This document shows, one piece after another, positions 34,160 through 44,109 of a stretch of 64,000 nucleotides of DNA (positions are counted from its first letter, which is position 1; each line of letters opens with the position of its first letter). Source of the stretch: Corynebacterium sp. Marseille-P4321. GTDB taxonomy: Bacteria > Actinomycetota > Actinomycetes > Mycobacteriales > Mycobacteriaceae. The stretch is taken from assembly GCF_903645305.1 (NCBI RefSeq), contig NZ_CAHJXO010000003.1:474228-538227 (forward strand), given 5' to 3'. Both the position numbers and the translations under genes were made by a program. The notes below the pieces were generated by a model that searched no databases, was not told the origin of the DNA, and was given only the letters and a program-made list of their open reading frames with translations.

Positions 34160-35614
34160 ATGAACAAGACCCTCCGACAAGGCTCCATGATGGCGCTTTT
34201 GCTTATCGTGGCGCTGCTTGTGAACTTTTCCATCGTCCAAGGCATGCGCGAGGACGAGTACGCCCAGGACCCGCGCAACGCCCGTACCGTCATCGAGCTC
34301 AAGCAGGTCAACCGCGGCAACATCACCGCCGGGCCGGATGGTGGCCTTGTGCTCGCCGAGTCTTTCCGCGACGACGACGGCTTCTACCACCGCGGCTACC
34401 CCAACATGCCGCTTTCGTTCGCGCCTGTGCTCGGCTACGTGTCCGACCAGTACGGCACCGGGCAGCTCGAGGCGGGCTACAACGGTCAGCTCGCCGGCGA
34501 TACCGGCACGTCCTCGCGGTTCCTGCGCACGGGGCTCGAGGAATCGCCGAAGGGCAACACCGTCGAGCTCACCTTGGACCCAAACCTGCAGGCGCTCGCG
34601 TTCGACCAGCTCGCAGGCCCGGGCTATGAGGGGGCGGTAGTGGCGCTGCGCCCGTCGTCAGGCGAAGTGCTCGCGATGGCCTCCGCGCCGTCCTACGACC
34701 CAAACCTGATCACCAACCCCGCCTCCGCCGAGGGCGCCTGGGCAGACGTGAACAACAACCCGCAAAAGCCGCTGCTCAACCACGCGGCGCAAGACCAGCT
34801 GCCGCCGGGGTCGATCTTCAAAATCATCACCACCGCCGCCGGCCTGCGCGCCGGCTACACCCCGGACAGCATGCTCACCGGCGACGCGCAGATCATCCTG
34901 CCGGGCACCGACATCCCGTTGACCAACTACGGCGGACAAGCCTGCGGCGGGGGCGGCGAAGTACCGCTGCGCACCGCGTTCGCCCTGTCGTGCAACACCG
35001 CGTTCGTGCAGATGGGCCTCGACGTCGGGGCAGACGGCCTACGCGAAGCGGCCGACGCGTTCGGGGTTGGCGCGCGCTACGACCTCGGCCTGCCCACCGC
35101 GGCAGGTTCCCTGGGCGAGCTGCCCAGCGCGCCCGAGGTGGGCCAGTCCGCCATCGGCCAGCGCGACGTCACCATGACGGCACTGCAAGCTGCGGTGATG
35201 GCCGGCATCGTGGCCAACGACGGGAAACGCATGGCCCCCTACATCGTGCGCGCCGTGCGCACCGCCGAAGGCAAGACCGTCAGCGAGACCAACCCCACCG
35301 AGCTCAATGAGGCGATCTCGCCCGAGGAGGCCGCCACCATCCGCGACCTTATGTTCGGCTCCGAGCGCTGGACCTTCGGCTACGACGGCAACGGCTTCGC
35401 CTCGAAAACCGGCACCGCCGAGCACGCCGAAGGCGCCGCCCCACACACCTGGTACGTCGCCTTCGACCCTGGCAAAGACGTAGCTGTGGCCGTCGTGGTG
35501 AAAAACGGCGGCAACATGGGCGACGCCGCAACAGGCGGCCAAGTCTCGGGCCCGATCGGCCGCGCGATCCTTCGCGCAGCCCCGGCCGCACCCGCACCGG
35601 AAGGAGACGAGTGA
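34160..35614 (+). CDS. pbpA: Class B penicillin-binding protein PbpA
   Basis: 484 residues. One N-terminal membrane helix (MALLLIVALLVNFSIVQGM), a dimerisation region and a C-terminal transpeptidase domain. The three active-site motifs are visible: SIFK (PPGSIFKI) with the nucleophile Ser, SCN in ALSCNTAF, and KTG in ASKTGTAEH. It cross-links peptidoglycan together with RodA. It starts directly after the rodA stop, and the stop overlaps the pknA start by one base (TGATG). Confidence 0.94.
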   Translation: MNKTLRQGSMMALLLIVALLVNFSIVQGMREDEYAQDPRNARTVIELKQVNRGNITAGPDGGLVLAESFRDDDGFYHRGYPNMPLSFAPVLGYVSDQYGTGQLEAGYNGQLAGDTGTSSRFLRTGLEESPKGNTVELTLDPNLQALAFDQLAGPGYEGAVVALRPSSGEVLAMASAPSYDPNLITNPASAEGAWADVNNNPQKPLLNHAAQDQLPPGSIFKIITTAAGLRAGYTPDSMLTGDAQIILPGTDIPLTNYGGQACGGGGEVPLRTAFALSCNTAFVQMGLDVGADGLREAADAFGVGARYDLGLPTAAGSLGELPSAPEVGQSAIGQRDVTMTALQAAVMAGIVANDGKRMAPYIVRAVRTAEGKTVSETNPTELNEAISPEEAATIRDLMFGSERWTFGYDGNGFASKTGTAEHAEGAAPHTWYVAFDPGKDVAVAVVVKNGGNMGDAATGGQVSGPIGRAILRAAPAAPAPEGDE

Positions 35615-37140
35615 TGAACACCGAAAACCGCGACGACCTGCAGGAGCTAGTCGGCGGCACCTACCAGCTGCAGTGGATCATCGGCCACGGAGGCATGTCC
35701 ACCGTGTGGCTCGCCGACGACGTGGCCAACGAACGCGAAGTGGCCATCAAGGTGCTGCGCCCCGAGTTCTCCTCCAACCAAGAGTTTCTCGAGCGCTTCC
35801 GCAACGAGGCCTTGAGCGCCCAGGGAATTAACTCCGACAACGTCGTGGCGACCTACGACTACCGCGAGGTGGAATCGCCCGCAGGCTTCACCGTGTGCTT
35901 CATCGTGATGGAGTACATCCGCGGCGAATCGCTCGCCGACCTCATCGCCCGCGAAGGCCAGCTGGAGGAACCGCTGGCGCTGGACGTGCTGGAGCAGGCC
36001 GCCCACGGGCTCGCCGTGATCCACCGAATGGGGCTGGTGCACCGCGACATCAAGCCGGGCAACCTCATGATCACGCAGAACGGGCAGGTGAAGATCACCG
36101 ACTTCGGCATCGCGAAGGCCGCCTCCGCGGTGCCCCTGACCCGCACCGGCATGGTGGTGGGCACCGCCCAGTACGTCTCCCCCGAACAAGCGCAGGGCCT
36201 CCAGGTGACCGCCGCGTCCGACGTGTACTCGCTTGGCGTGGTGGGCTACGAGATGCTCTCGGGCAAGCGCCCCTTCACCGGCGATTCCTCGGTGTCGGTG
36301 GCCCTCGCCCACGTGTCCGCAGAGCCGCCGGCCCTACCGATTTCGGTGTCCGCCCCGGCGCGCGAGCTGATCGAGATCGCGCTGCGCAAGAACCCGGCCA
36401 ACCGTTTCCGCGACGGCAACGAGCTGCAGCTCGCCACCGCACAGGTGCGCCAGGGCCTGCGCCCCGCACAGCCCGGCGGGCACACCCAGGTGGTGGCCAC
36501 CGAGCCTTCGCCGACCGCGTCGACGCAGATGCTCGCCCAAGTCGCGGACGAGCGCACCTCCCGGCCCGAGGGCGCGTACCCGCCGTCTGCCGCACGGGCA
36601 GTTGCTTCTCGACGAGCTCCCGCCCCCCAACCCATCCCGTCACGCGCCGCCGCCCCGGTTCCTGCGGAGCGGCCCGCGCCCGCGCCGGAGGACCGCGGCG
36701 GGGCGAAGGCCGGGCCCATCATCGCGACGGTGTTGTTCCTCGCGTTGTTGGCCATGGCCGGTGCGTGGGCGTACACCGCCGGCGTGTTCGACCGCTTCGG
36801 CGGAGGCGGCGCAGCTCCGACCACCACGTCGGAGACCCCGACCACCGTTACTGAGACCGAGGTCATCGAGCCGGAGACGGGGAACGCTGAGCCGGAGCAG
36901 CCGGCCCGCGAGCGCGAAACCGTCACCGAGCGGCACGCACCCGGCACCGTGAGCTTCGTCGAGCCGCCCGAGCGCCAGCCCGCGCCTGCCCCGGAGCAGC
37001 CGGGTGAACCTTCGGTCGTCGATACGCCTGCTCCTGCCCCGAGCACACCCGCGCCCGCTCCTGCACCGCAAGACACCCCGGCGCCTGCACCTGGGCTAGA
37101 ATTGCCGAATCTTGAGAACTTGCTCGGAGGTGGCAGGTAA
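35614..37140 (+). CDS. pknA: Ser/Thr protein kinase PknA
   Basis: 508 residues. The kinase domain spans about 10-270, with the Gly-rich loop GHGGMSTVWLA, the VAIKVL Lys, HRDIKPGN catalytic loop, DFGIAKA and a TRTGMVVGTAQYVSPEQ activation loop rich in Thr. After an Ala/Pro-rich juxtamembrane region there is one transmembrane helix (GPIIATVLFLALLAMAGAWA), and a Pro/Glu/Thr-rich external tail without PASTA repeats. It phosphorylates division and growth proteins. The start is the ATG at 35614 after GGAAGGAGACGAG. PknB follows after two bases. Confidence 0.94.
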   Translation: MNTENRDDLQELVGGTYQLQWIIGHGGMSTVWLADDVANEREVAIKVLRPEFSSNQEFLERFRNEALSAQGINSDNVVATYDYREVESPAGFTVCFIVMEYIRGESLADLIAREGQLEEPLALDVLEQAAHGLAVIHRMGLVHRDIKPGNLMITQNGQVKITDFGIAKAASAVPLTRTGMVVGTAQYVSPEQAQGLQVTAASDVYSLGVVGYEMLSGKRPFTGDSSVSVALAHVSAEPPALPISVSAPARELIEIALRKNPANRFRDGNELQLATAQVRQGLRPAQPGGHTQVVATEPSPTASTQMLAQVADERTSRPEGAYPPSAARAVASRRAPAPQPIPSRAAAPVPAERPAPAPEDRGGAKAGPIIATVLFLALLAMAGAWAYTAGVFDRFGGGGAAPTTTSETPTTVTETEVIEPETGNAEPEQPARERETVTERHAPGTVSFVEPPERQPAPAPEQPGEPSVVDTPAPAPSTPAPAPAPQDTPAPAPGLELPNLENLLGGGR

Positions 37141-37142
37141 AA

Positions 37143-39218
37143 ATGTTGATCGCGGACCGGTACGAACTCGGCGACGTCATCGGTACCGGCGGGATGTCGG
37201 ACGTCTACGCCGCCACCGACGTCACCCTCGGGCGCCAGGTGGCTGTGAAGATGCTCAAGCTCGACATGGCGCGGGACGAAAGCTTCCGCGAACGCTTCCG
37301 CAGAGAAGCCCAGAACTCCGCCCGCCTCAACCACCCGAACATCGTCTCGGTCTACGACACCGGGTCCGTGGAGACCTCAGGCGTGGACGTGCCCTACATC
37401 GTCATGGAGCGAGTCATGGGCCTCAACCTGCGCGACATCGTGCGCAACGAGGGCCCGCTGAGCCCCGAGCGCGCCGCCGCGCTGCTGCAGCCAGCTACCC
37501 GCGCGCTGCAGGCCAGCCACGACGCGGGCATCATTCACCGCGACATCAAACCCGCCAACATCATGGTGACCAACACGGGCGCCGTGAAAGTGATGGATTT
37601 CGGCATCGCCCGCGCGTTGGACGATTCCACCTCCGCCATGACGCAAACCTCCGCCGTCATCGGCACCGCCCAGTACCTCTCCCCTGAGCAGGCACGAGGC
37701 AAGGCCGCCGACGCCCGCAGCGACATCTACGCGCTCGGCTGCGTGATGTACGAGGCCGTCACGGGTGTGCCGCCGTTCGAGGGCGAATCACCGTTTGCGG
37801 TCGCCTACCAGCACGTGCAGGAAGACCCAGTCCCGCCGTCGGAACGCATTATCAACGAGCTCGGCGTGACCCTGTCGGACAACGAGGCAGTGAACATCGA
37901 CTCCGTCATCCTCACCGCGATGGCGAAGCACCCGGACGACCGTTACCAAACGGCCCTCGAGATGGGCGATGACCTCGCGCTCCTGGAACGCGGCAGCGTG
38001 ACCAACGCCGCCCGCACCCACCTCGCGGCCGCCGAGGAAGCCACCGACCGCACCGTCATCGCAGGCCAACCGGTGCCTGCGGCGGCCCCGGTGCGCAGGG
38101 AGGCGAAGGCCCCGGCCGAAGGCGAGCACACCCGCTACGAAGACCACCGCCGCGCCAACGAGAAGACCGCGCGCGACACCACCTGGATGAAGTGGCTCGC
38201 CGCCCTGCTCGGTCTCGTGCTCGTCGGCGCGCTCGGGTGGTTCGCGTACGACTACTTCTCCGGCGACGAGCCGGCCGAACAGCCAGCGCAGCAAGCCATG
38301 ATCGTGGTGCCGGAGGTTGCCGGCAAGCCGCGTGCTGAAGCCGTCGCCGAGCTGGAAGGCCTGGGCTTCCAGGTCTCCGTCTCCGAGGCGCCCAGCCCGG
38401 ACTTCCGCCGCGGCGATGTGATTTCCACCAACCCCGCCGCTGGCTCTGAGCTGCAGAAAGGCACCCTGATCACCGTCACCGTCTCATCCGGCAAGGAGAT
38501 GACAGACGTGCCGGACATCACTAACCTCACCACAGAAGAGGCGATGGAGGAGCTGGAGAAGGCTGGCCTGGAGCTCAACCCGAACGTGCGCCGCGAGTCC
38601 GACTCCAACATCCCGGAGGGCATCATCCTGGGCCAGCAGCCCGTTGGCGGCACCCAGATTGCGAAGGGTTCGCGCATCTCCATCACCGTCTCCAGCGGGC
38701 CGGACATGATCCAGGTGCCGTCGCTCGTGGGGCTGAACGTGGAGCAGGCCACCGCGACGCTGTCGTCGTTGAACCTGCGCGCCACCGTCACCCACGTCGA
38801 CTCCGCCCGCCCCGACGGCGAAGTGCTGGCCGTGGCCGGCGAGAACACCGACGTGGAGAAAGGCACCACCGTCGAGCTGCGCGTGTCCAACGGCATGTTG
38901 ATGACGATGCCGCAGATCACCCGCATGACCCCCACCGAGGCCGACCAGGCCATGCGCGACGCCGGTTGGAACGGCCGCCTCGTTGCAGGCCCCACGGTGC
39001 CCACCGGCGCGCTTGTGGACGAAGGCAAGATCGGCCACCAGCAAATCCCCGCCGGCGACACCATCCGCCGCGACCAAGCGATCGGCTACAACCTGTGGAA
39101 GTTCGACGCTGGTGCCCTCCTGCCACAAAATAACGCAGCTGGCGGCCAGGCTGATACAGTCGTGCCACAGAACCCGGGCAATACTCTTCGCGATGTCCGG
39201 CGCGGGTTAGGTCTGTAA
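37143..39218 (+). CDS. pknB: Ser/Thr protein kinase PknB with four PASTA domains
   Basis: 691 residues. The cytoplasmic kinase domain (GTGGMSDVYAATD, VAVKML, HRDIKPANI, DFGIAR, TSAVIGTAQYLSPEQARG) is followed by a linker and one transmembrane helix (WLAALLGLVLVGALGWFAYD). Four extracellular PASTA repeats then run from about residue 385 to 660; each opens with a VPxxxG or PxIT-like phrase (VVPEVAGKPRAEA, VPDITNLTTEEA, VPSLVGLNVEQA, MPQITRMTPTEA). PASTA repeats sense muropeptides or lipid II, which links cell-wall state to kinase activity. The gene ends the kinase operon, 29 bases before crgA. Confidence 0.95.
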   Translation: MLIADRYELGDVIGTGGMSDVYAATDVTLGRQVAVKMLKLDMARDESFRERFRREAQNSARLNHPNIVSVYDTGSVETSGVDVPYIVMERVMGLNLRDIVRNEGPLSPERAAALLQPATRALQASHDAGIIHRDIKPANIMVTNTGAVKVMDFGIARALDDSTSAMTQTSAVIGTAQYLSPEQARGKAADARSDIYALGCVMYEAVTGVPPFEGESPFAVAYQHVQEDPVPPSERIINELGVTLSDNEAVNIDSVILTAMAKHPDDRYQTALEMGDDLALLERGSVTNAARTHLAAAEEATDRTVIAGQPVPAAAPVRREAKAPAEGEHTRYEDHRRANEKTARDTTWMKWLAALLGLVLVGALGWFAYDYFSGDEPAEQPAQQAMIVVPEVAGKPRAEAVAELEGLGFQVSVSEAPSPDFRRGDVISTNPAAGSELQKGTLITVTVSSGKEMTDVPDITNLTTEEAMEELEKAGLELNPNVRRESDSNIPEGIILGQQPVGGTQIAKGSRISITVSSGPDMIQVPSLVGLNVEQATATLSSLNLRATVTHVDSARPDGEVLAVAGENTDVEKGTTVELRVSNGMLMTMPQITRMTPTEADQAMRDAGWNGRLVAGPTVPTGALVDEGKIGHQQIPAGDTIRRDQAIGYNLWKFDAGALLPQNNAAGGQADTVVPQNPGNTLRDVRRGLGL

Positions 39219-39247
39219 CCGCAACACAGCAACAAACGGAGTGTGAC

Positions 39248-39520
39248 ATGCCCAAGGCAAAAGTAACCAAAGACGCAACCCCGGTAACCAGCACCTCCAC
39301 CGGCGCGTCCCGCACCCCGGTGAAGGTGAACACCGGCGGCACCCCCACCTGGTACAAGGTGATCATGTTCGGGCTGATGATCCTCGGCCTGGCGTGGCTG
39401 ATTTTCTACTACATCGCCGGCGACCAAATCATGTGGCTCGCACAGCTCGGCCCCTGGAACTACGCCATCGGTTTCGCCGGGATGATCCTCGGCCTGCTTA
39501 TGACGATGGGCTGGCGCTAG
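39248..39520 (+). CDS. crgA: Cell division protein CrgA
   Basis: A 90-residue protein. It has a basic N-terminus (MPKAKVTKDATPV), then two transmembrane helices (VIMFGLMILGLAWLIFYYIA and NYAIGFAGMILGLLMTMGW) joined by a short loop with GPWNYAIGFA, the family hallmark. CrgA helps assemble the septum and interacts with FtsZ, FtsI and PBPs in actinobacteria. It follows pknB in the same direction with ACGGAG upstream, so it may belong to the same transcript. Confidence 0.93.
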   Translation: MPKAKVTKDATPVTSTSTGASRTPVKVNTGGTPTWYKVIMFGLMILGLAWLIFYYIAGDQIMWLAQLGPWNYAIGFAGMILGLLMTMGWR

Positions 39521-39707
39521 CTAGTTGCTTAGCCGCCGCGCGGATCGCCTCGTCGATATCCTCCGCCTCCACTGAGGGAAGCGCGACCGTGCTGAACTGT
39601 GGGCCCATGACCTACGCCAGTTCGGACCACAGCTCCGTCCCCGGCGCGCGCCCGACCACAATCGCCTCAAGTTTCTTCTTCAGCGCCTTGATCCTGCGCT
39701 TCACCAT
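39498..39707 (-). pseudogene. Two small in-frame ORFs split by a TAG, possible broken gene
   Basis: On the minus strand, 39612-39707 reads MVKRRIKALKKKLEAIVVGR then APGTELWSELA and a TAG. In the same frame an ATG at 39608 gives MGPQFSTVALPSVEAEDIDE then AIRAAAKQLASASPSS, ending inside the crgA 3' end. Together they could be one gene of about 70 residues with a nonsense mutation, or two unrelated frames. I do not recognise a family. Confidence 0.3.
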
Positions 39708-39724
39708 GCGCCGTTGCGAGCGGG

Positions 39725-40147
39725 TTAAGCGTCTTCGCCCATCGCCATAAGGGTGGCCTCGCCGAAGCTGCACGCCCGCACGATGTCACCCTCTTCGAGG
39801 TCGAGGCACGGGTCGTGTGGCGGGAGGATTTCAATCCCGCCGTTGCCGTCGTCCCTGATCATGCGCCGGAGCTCGCGGCCTACTTGCAATGCCTCGTCGG
39901 GCCCGTACCAGTCCGGGGCATTCGGCGATTCGGGTCGTCTCATGGAGACCTGCGCCTCAACCTCCTCGTCCCCTTCAGGCACGTTGACCACGATTACGCC
40001 GACGCAGAGCGAGTCCTCGCGGAAGCAGTCGTGCGAGGCGAGCTCATCCTCATCAAACCCCTCATCAAGCCACTCATAGGCCTCGAGGAACGCGTCCACG
40101 TCGAAGACCTCGGTGTCGTAGTGCAGCCGGTAAGTTTTGAATTTCAT
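39725..40147 (-). CDS. Hypothetical acidic protein
   Basis: 140 residues, strongly acidic. The sequence opens MKFKTYRLHYDTEVFDVDAF and contains runs such as EWLDEGFDEDELASHD and LDLEEGDIVRA. No signal peptide, membrane helix or catalytic motif is seen. The ATG at 40147 is preceded by a GGGGGAAA tract. I do not recognise a family. Its 3' end is close to the broken small frames downstream of crgA. Confidence 0.6.
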   Translation of the reverse strand: MKFKTYRLHYDTEVFDVDAFLEAYEWLDEGFDEDELASHDCFREDSLCVGVIVVNVPEGDEEVEAQVSMRRPESPNAPDWYGPDEALQVGRELRRMIRDDGNGGIEILPPHDPCLDLEEGDIVRACSFGEATLMAMGEDA

Positions 40148-40501
40148 GCTCGATTTCCCCCTGTTTCGTGTGTGAGCGAGCCCCGTATTGGCAAGCTTGA
40201 CGCTATCCAGCGCACAAGGCGCGGGGGAAGACCTTGGATGCGCATCTTCATGCGCAGCCGGGAGGGAACCGGGCGGGGGTTTCAACCGTCTAAAAGAGTT
40301 GGGCGTGCTTTCCACACCTGTGGATAACTCTGTGCACTACTTCCACAGGCCACCCCGATGTCCGGTTCACGGTTCGAACATCGCAGTACATCTCGGCGTG
40401 TCGCTCACCGTGTTCGGCGAGCCGTTCGGGTAAGCACACCGCTGTAATTCTCCACATTGTGGATAACCTCTGTGGATAACTCGTGTGGATAACCCACAGC
40501 G
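40148..40501. other. Intergenic region with four DnaA-box consensus sites
   Basis: No gene is seen. The DnaA-box word TGTGGATAA (complement of TTATCCACA) occurs four times in one orientation: 40319-40327, 40458-40466, 40471-40479 and 40484-40492. The last three are spaced exactly 13 bp. Further TCCACA words lie nearby. This could titrate DnaA or regulate neighbours; it is not next to dnaA or dnaN. Confidence 0.8.
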
Positions 40502-41170
40502 TCACATGAAGTACACCGGCGCCACCGACGGAATGGTCAACCCCCACACCACCACGCACGCCAGCACCAGCGACACCCCAGCCGCCACCCACCGCGTGCG
40601 CGCATTCGGCGAGGTCAGCGGCCACCCCATCGCCGCCCCTGCCGCCAGGCCGCCCAAATGCCCCCACAGCGACACCGACGGTGCCATAAACGTGTACACC
40701 AGATTGACTGCCACCAGGACGAGGGGTGCGCGCAGGTCGGTTGATCGTCGACAAGCAATTGCGACCAACACCGCCATGAGCATGTACAACGCCCCCGACG
40801 CGCCCGCCGTCGGCACCATAAAGTTAAAGCCCAGCACCGCCGCCGACGCCCACAACACCCCCGCCACATACGCCACCGCGTAAGGCCCCGTGCCCACGAA
40901 ACGCTCCACCTCGGCGCCGATGAGCACGAGCATGAACATGTTCAGGAACAGATGCGTGATATCCAGGTGCATGAAACCGCTGGTGAGAACGCGCAGGTAC
41001 CCGGGGCCGTCGACAAGCGGGCCCCACAGCACCGTCGCCGAACCCGCGGCCGAATCCCACACCACATCCGAAATCGAGTGCGCCTGCAGCGCCGCCACCA
41101 CAAACACAAGGGTGCACACCGCGGCAATCGCAGTCGTCGCGGGCGCACCCCGAAGTACGTTCTTGAGCAT
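40502..41170 (-). CDS. Rhomboid-family intramembrane serine protease
   Basis: 222 residues with six predicted helices. The catalytic Ser lies in PTAGASGALYMLMA (GxSG) and the catalytic His in SLWGHLGGLAAGAAMGW. The HLDITHLFLNMFML segment is the conserved HxxxHxxxN oxyanion region. It cleaves membrane proteins within their helices; the substrates are unknown. I use the ATG at 41170 (MLKNVLRGAP). In C. glutamicum a rhomboid gene also neighbours ppiA here. A terminator separates it from ppiA, so it has its own promoter. Confidence 0.9.
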   Translation of the reverse strand: MLKNVLRGAPATTAIAAVCTLVFVVAALQAHSISDVVWDSAAGSATVLWGPLVDGPGYLRVLTSGFMHLDITHLFLNMFMLVLIGAEVERFVGTGPYAVAYVAGVLWASAAVLGFNFMVPTAGASGALYMLMAVLVAIACRRSTDLRAPLVLVAVNLVYTFMAPSVSLWGHLGGLAAGAAMGWPLTSPNARTRWVAAGVSLVLACVVVWGLTIPSVAPVYFM

Positions 41171-41189
41171 TTTGCTTATCGACGAAAAC

Positions 41190-41210
41190 GCCCCCGCACA
41201 CAACGGGGGC
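41190..41210 (-). terminator. Terminator of ppiA
   Basis: Arms GCCCCCG (41190-41196) and CGGGGGC (41204-41210) flank a seven-base loop. On the minus strand the stem is followed by GTTTTC, a short U tract, 18 bases after the ppiA stop. Confidence 0.8.
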
Positions 41211-41227
41211 CACCTTCAAATTGACGC

Positions 41228-41749
41228 CTAGGCGATCTCGACGGACTCGATCACCACGTCCTCCACCGGTCGATCCATGCGGCCGGTCGGCACGTTCGCG
41301 ATCTCGTCGACAACCTTCTTCGAGGCCTCATCCGTCACCTCGCCGAAGATGGTGTGGCGGTTGTTCAGCCACGGAGTGGCGTCCACGGTGATGAAGAACT
41401 GGGAGCCGTTCGTGCCCGGACCCGCGTTCGCCATAGCCAGCAGGTACGGGCGGTCGAACGTGAGCTCCGGGTGGAACTCGTCCGCGAACTGGAAGCCCGG
41501 GCCGCCGGTGCCGGTGCCGGTCGGGTCGCCGCCCTGGATCATGAAGCCCGGGATGATGCGGTGGAAAATCGCACCGTCGTAGAACGGGCCCTCGTTGGAG
41601 CCGGACGCGTTCTGCGCGGAGTACTCGCGCTCGCCGGTGGCCAGGCCGGTGATCGTCTCGACCGTTTTCGGCGCGTGGTTACCGAAGAGATCGATCACGA
41701 TGTCGCCGTGGTTCGTGTGCAGAGTCATAGTCTGTGTCTTCTGAGTCAT
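41228..41749 (-). CDS. ppiA: Peptidyl-prolyl cis-trans isomerase, cyclophilin type
   Basis: A 173-residue cytoplasmic cyclophilin. Active-site elements are [19 protein letters not shown], where the Arg is catalytic, and [23 protein letters not shown]. It speeds proline isomerisation in folding proteins. No signal peptide is present. The gene lies at its usual position near rhomboid and the kinase cluster. Its own terminator lies just downstream. Confidence 0.95.
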   Translation of the reverse strand: MTQKTQTMTLHTNHGDIVIDLFGNHAPKTVETITGLATGEREYSAQNASGSNEGPFYDGAIFHRIIPGFMIQGGDPTGTGTGGPGFQFADEFHPELTFDRPYLLAMANAGPGTNGSQFFITVDATPWLNNRHTIFGEVTDEASKKVVDEIANVPTGRMDRPVEDVVIESVEIA

Positions 41750-41831
41750 GGGTTCCAGGGTACGCGCGTTGGGGCCGGGTGGGGGCTGCGCGTTGTTTTC
41801 CCTGGGCTCGCCCGCCCCAACCCCGAACCGG

Positions 41832-44096
41832 CTACAGCCCGGCGACCACCTCGTCGCGGGCGGCGACCATGTTGCGCAGCGACGGGTCTACCTCGGCGTA
41901 ACCGCGGGTCTTCAGGCCGCAGTCCGGGTTGACCCAGAGGCGCTCGGTCGGCACGTTCTCAAGCGCCGCCTTGATCAGGCCGACCATCTCCTCCGTGGAC
42001 GGCACGCGCGGGGAGTGGATGTCCCACACGCCGGGGCCGATCTCGGAGTGGAAGGTCTCGTCGAGGTCCTCGAGCAGCTCCATCTTGGAACGGGCGGCCT
42101 CGATGGAGGTCACGTCGGCGTCGAGGGCGGCGACGGCGTCGATGATCTGGCCGAACTCGGAGTAGCAGAGGTGGGTGTGGATCTGCGTCGACGGCTCCGC
42201 CTGCAAGGAAACCAGGCGGAACGCGCGCACGGCCCAGTCGAGGTAGGCCGGGCGGTCGTCGGCGCGCAGCGGCAGCAGCTCGCGCAGCGCCGGCTCGTCG
42301 ATCTGGATGGCCTTGATGCCGGCTTCCTCCAGGTCGCGCACCTCGTCGGCAAGCGCGACGCCAATCTGGTCGGCGGAGACGGAAAGCGGCACGTCGTCGC
42401 GCTTGAAGCTCCAGGCGAGGATGGTCACCGGGCCGGTGAGCATGCCCTTGACCGGCTTTTCGGACAGGGACTGCGCGTACGCGGACCACTCGACCGTCAT
42501 CGCCTCAGGGCGCGAGACGTCGCCGACCACGATCGGCGGGCGGGTGCAGCGGGAGCCGTAGGACTGGACCCAGCCGTTCTCGGTGACGACGAAGCCGTCG
42601 AGAAGCTCTGCGAAGTACTGCACCATGTCGTTGCGCTCCGCCTCGCCGTGGACGAGCACGTCCAGGCCGATCTCTTCCTGCAGCTCGATGACCTGCTTGA
42701 TTTCGGTGCGCAGCGCCTCCTGGTACTGCTCGTCGGTCAGGGTGCCTTCGCGGTGATCGGCGCGCGCTTTGCGGATTTCCTGCGTCTGCGGGAAGGAGCC
42801 GATCGTGGTGGTCGGCAGCGCGGGCAGGCCGAGGGTGTCGCGCTGGACTTGGTTGCGCTCGCTAAACGACGGCTGGCGCTCCACAGCGCCCTCCGGCAGC
42901 TCGGCGACGCGCTTGACCACTGCCTCGTTGTGGATGGTGGTGGACTCTGCACGGGTGCGCACGGCGCGGTCGGACTGCGCGAACGCCTCGACGGCCTCGT
43001 CCGCGCCGGCGACGAGCGCCTGGATCTCGGCGAGCTTCTCGTCGGCGAACGACAGCCACGGGGCGACCTCGACCGGCAGGTTACGCTCCGCCTTCAGGGT
43101 GTGCGGCACGTGCTGCAGGGAGGTGGAGGTGGACACGGACACGGTGCCGTCTGCAACGGAGCGGCCGAGGGTTTCGAGCACCTCGGTGCGCTCGCGGAGG
43201 TTGGCGGCCCAGACGTTGCGGCCGTCGATAAGCCCGGCGACCAGGTGGGTCTCGGCGGGGATCTGGGCGCGCACGCGCTGGGCGTAGCTGTCGTCGGCCT
43301 CCAGCGTCCACGGGGCGAGGTCGACGTGCACGGCCTCCGGCTTCAGCTCGGCAATCACCGGCAGGGCCTCGCGCGCGGAGCCGTACGGGGTGGTCAGGTA
43401 CACGTTCGGGCGGGCCTCGGCGCCGAGCAGCTCGGTCCAGGCCTCGCGCAGGCGGGCGGCGATGTCGGCGTCCGGGGTGGACAAGTCGGCAACCACGGCC
43501 GGCTCCGCAACCTGCACCCATTCCACGCCTGCGTCCTTCAGCGCGGCGAAGACCTCCTTGTAGGCCTCAACCAGCGCGGGCAGCAGCGACCACTCGGCCG
43601 GCTTGGACAGCGCGATGAGGGTGACCGGGCCAACGAGGTACGGGCGCACCTTGTGGCCGGCCTCGCGGGCTTCCTCCACGATGCGCAGCACGCGCTCCGG
43701 CACCGCCTTGATCTCCTGGCCTGCCGAAATCTCCGGCACGAGGTAGTGGTAGTTGGTGTCGAACCACTTGGTCATCTCCAGCGGCACGCGGGTGTCGTTG
43801 CCGCGGGCGAGCGCGAACTCTTCGTCCAGGTCAACCCCGCCCGGCACGAGGCCGACGGTGAGCGCGGTCTCCAGCACCGGGTCGTAGAGCGCGACGTCGG
43901 CGGGGATGGCGTAGTCCTCGGTCAGGCCCAGGTCGCGCAGGTGGTTGTAGTTGTTCACGCGCAGCGCGTGGGCGGCGGAGCGGAATGCGTCGGCGTCGAT
44001 GCGCCCTGCCCAGTAGCTTTCCAGTGCGCGCTTGAGCTCGCGGTTCGCGCCGATGCGCGGGTAGCCCTCGATGGTGGCTTTGGGGAATGCAGTCAT
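41832..44096 (-). CDS. metE: Cobalamin-independent methionine synthase
   Basis: A 754-residue 5-methyltetrahydropteroyltriglutamate-homocysteine methyltransferase. It has two barrel domains: the N-terminal one opens with [21 protein letters not shown], and the C-terminal catalytic one has [37 protein letters not shown]... around the zinc His/Cys, and [10 protein letters not shown] with the last Cys ligand. It makes methionine from homocysteine using methyl-THF supplied by MetF, encoded 13 bases upstream, so the pair is one operon. A CGTCGATAAGC word lies inside the gene at 43223-43233. Confidence 0.96.
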   Translation of the reverse strand: MTAFPKATIEGYPRIGANRELKRALESYWAGRIDADAFRSAAHALRVNNYNHLRDLGLTEDYAIPADVALYDPVLETALTVGLVPGGVDLDEEFALARGNDTRVPLEMTKWFDTNYHYLVPEISAGQEIKAVPERVLRIVEEAREAGHKVRPYLVGPVTLIALSKPAEWSLLPALVEAYKEVFAALKDAGVEWVQVAEPAVVADLSTPDADIAARLREAWTELLGAEARPNVYLTTPYGSAREALPVIAELKPEAVHVDLAPWTLEADDSYAQRVRAQIPAETHLVAGLIDGRNVWAANLRERTEVLETLGRSVADGTVSVSTSTSLQHVPHTLKAERNLPVEVAPWLSFADEKLAEIQALVAGADEAVEAFAQSDRAVRTRAESTTIHNEAVVKRVAELPEGAVERQPSFSERNQVQRDTLGLPALPTTTIGSFPQTQEIRKARADHREGTLTDEQYQEALRTEIKQVIELQEEIGLDVLVHGEAERNDMVQYFAELLDGFVVTENGWVQSYGSRCTRPPIVVGDVSRPEAMTVEWSAYAQSLSEKPVKGMLTGPVTILAWSFKRDDVPLSVSADQIGVALADEVRDLEEAGIKAIQIDEPALRELLPLRADDRPAYLDWAVRAFRLVSLQAEPSTQIHTHLCYSEFGQIIDAVAALDADVTSIEAARSKMELLEDLDETFHSEIGPGVWDIHSPRVPSTEEMVGLIKAALENVPTERLWVNPDCGLKTRGYAEVDPSLRNMVAARDEVVAGL

Positions 44097-44109
44097 GGTT
44101 GTCCTTTAT

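Noticed and set aside
40319..40492. Chromosomal replication origin
   Set aside because: The DnaA boxes are perfect, but neither dnaA, dnaN nor rpmH is nearby and no AT-rich unwinding region is seen. I keep it as a DnaA-box cluster only.
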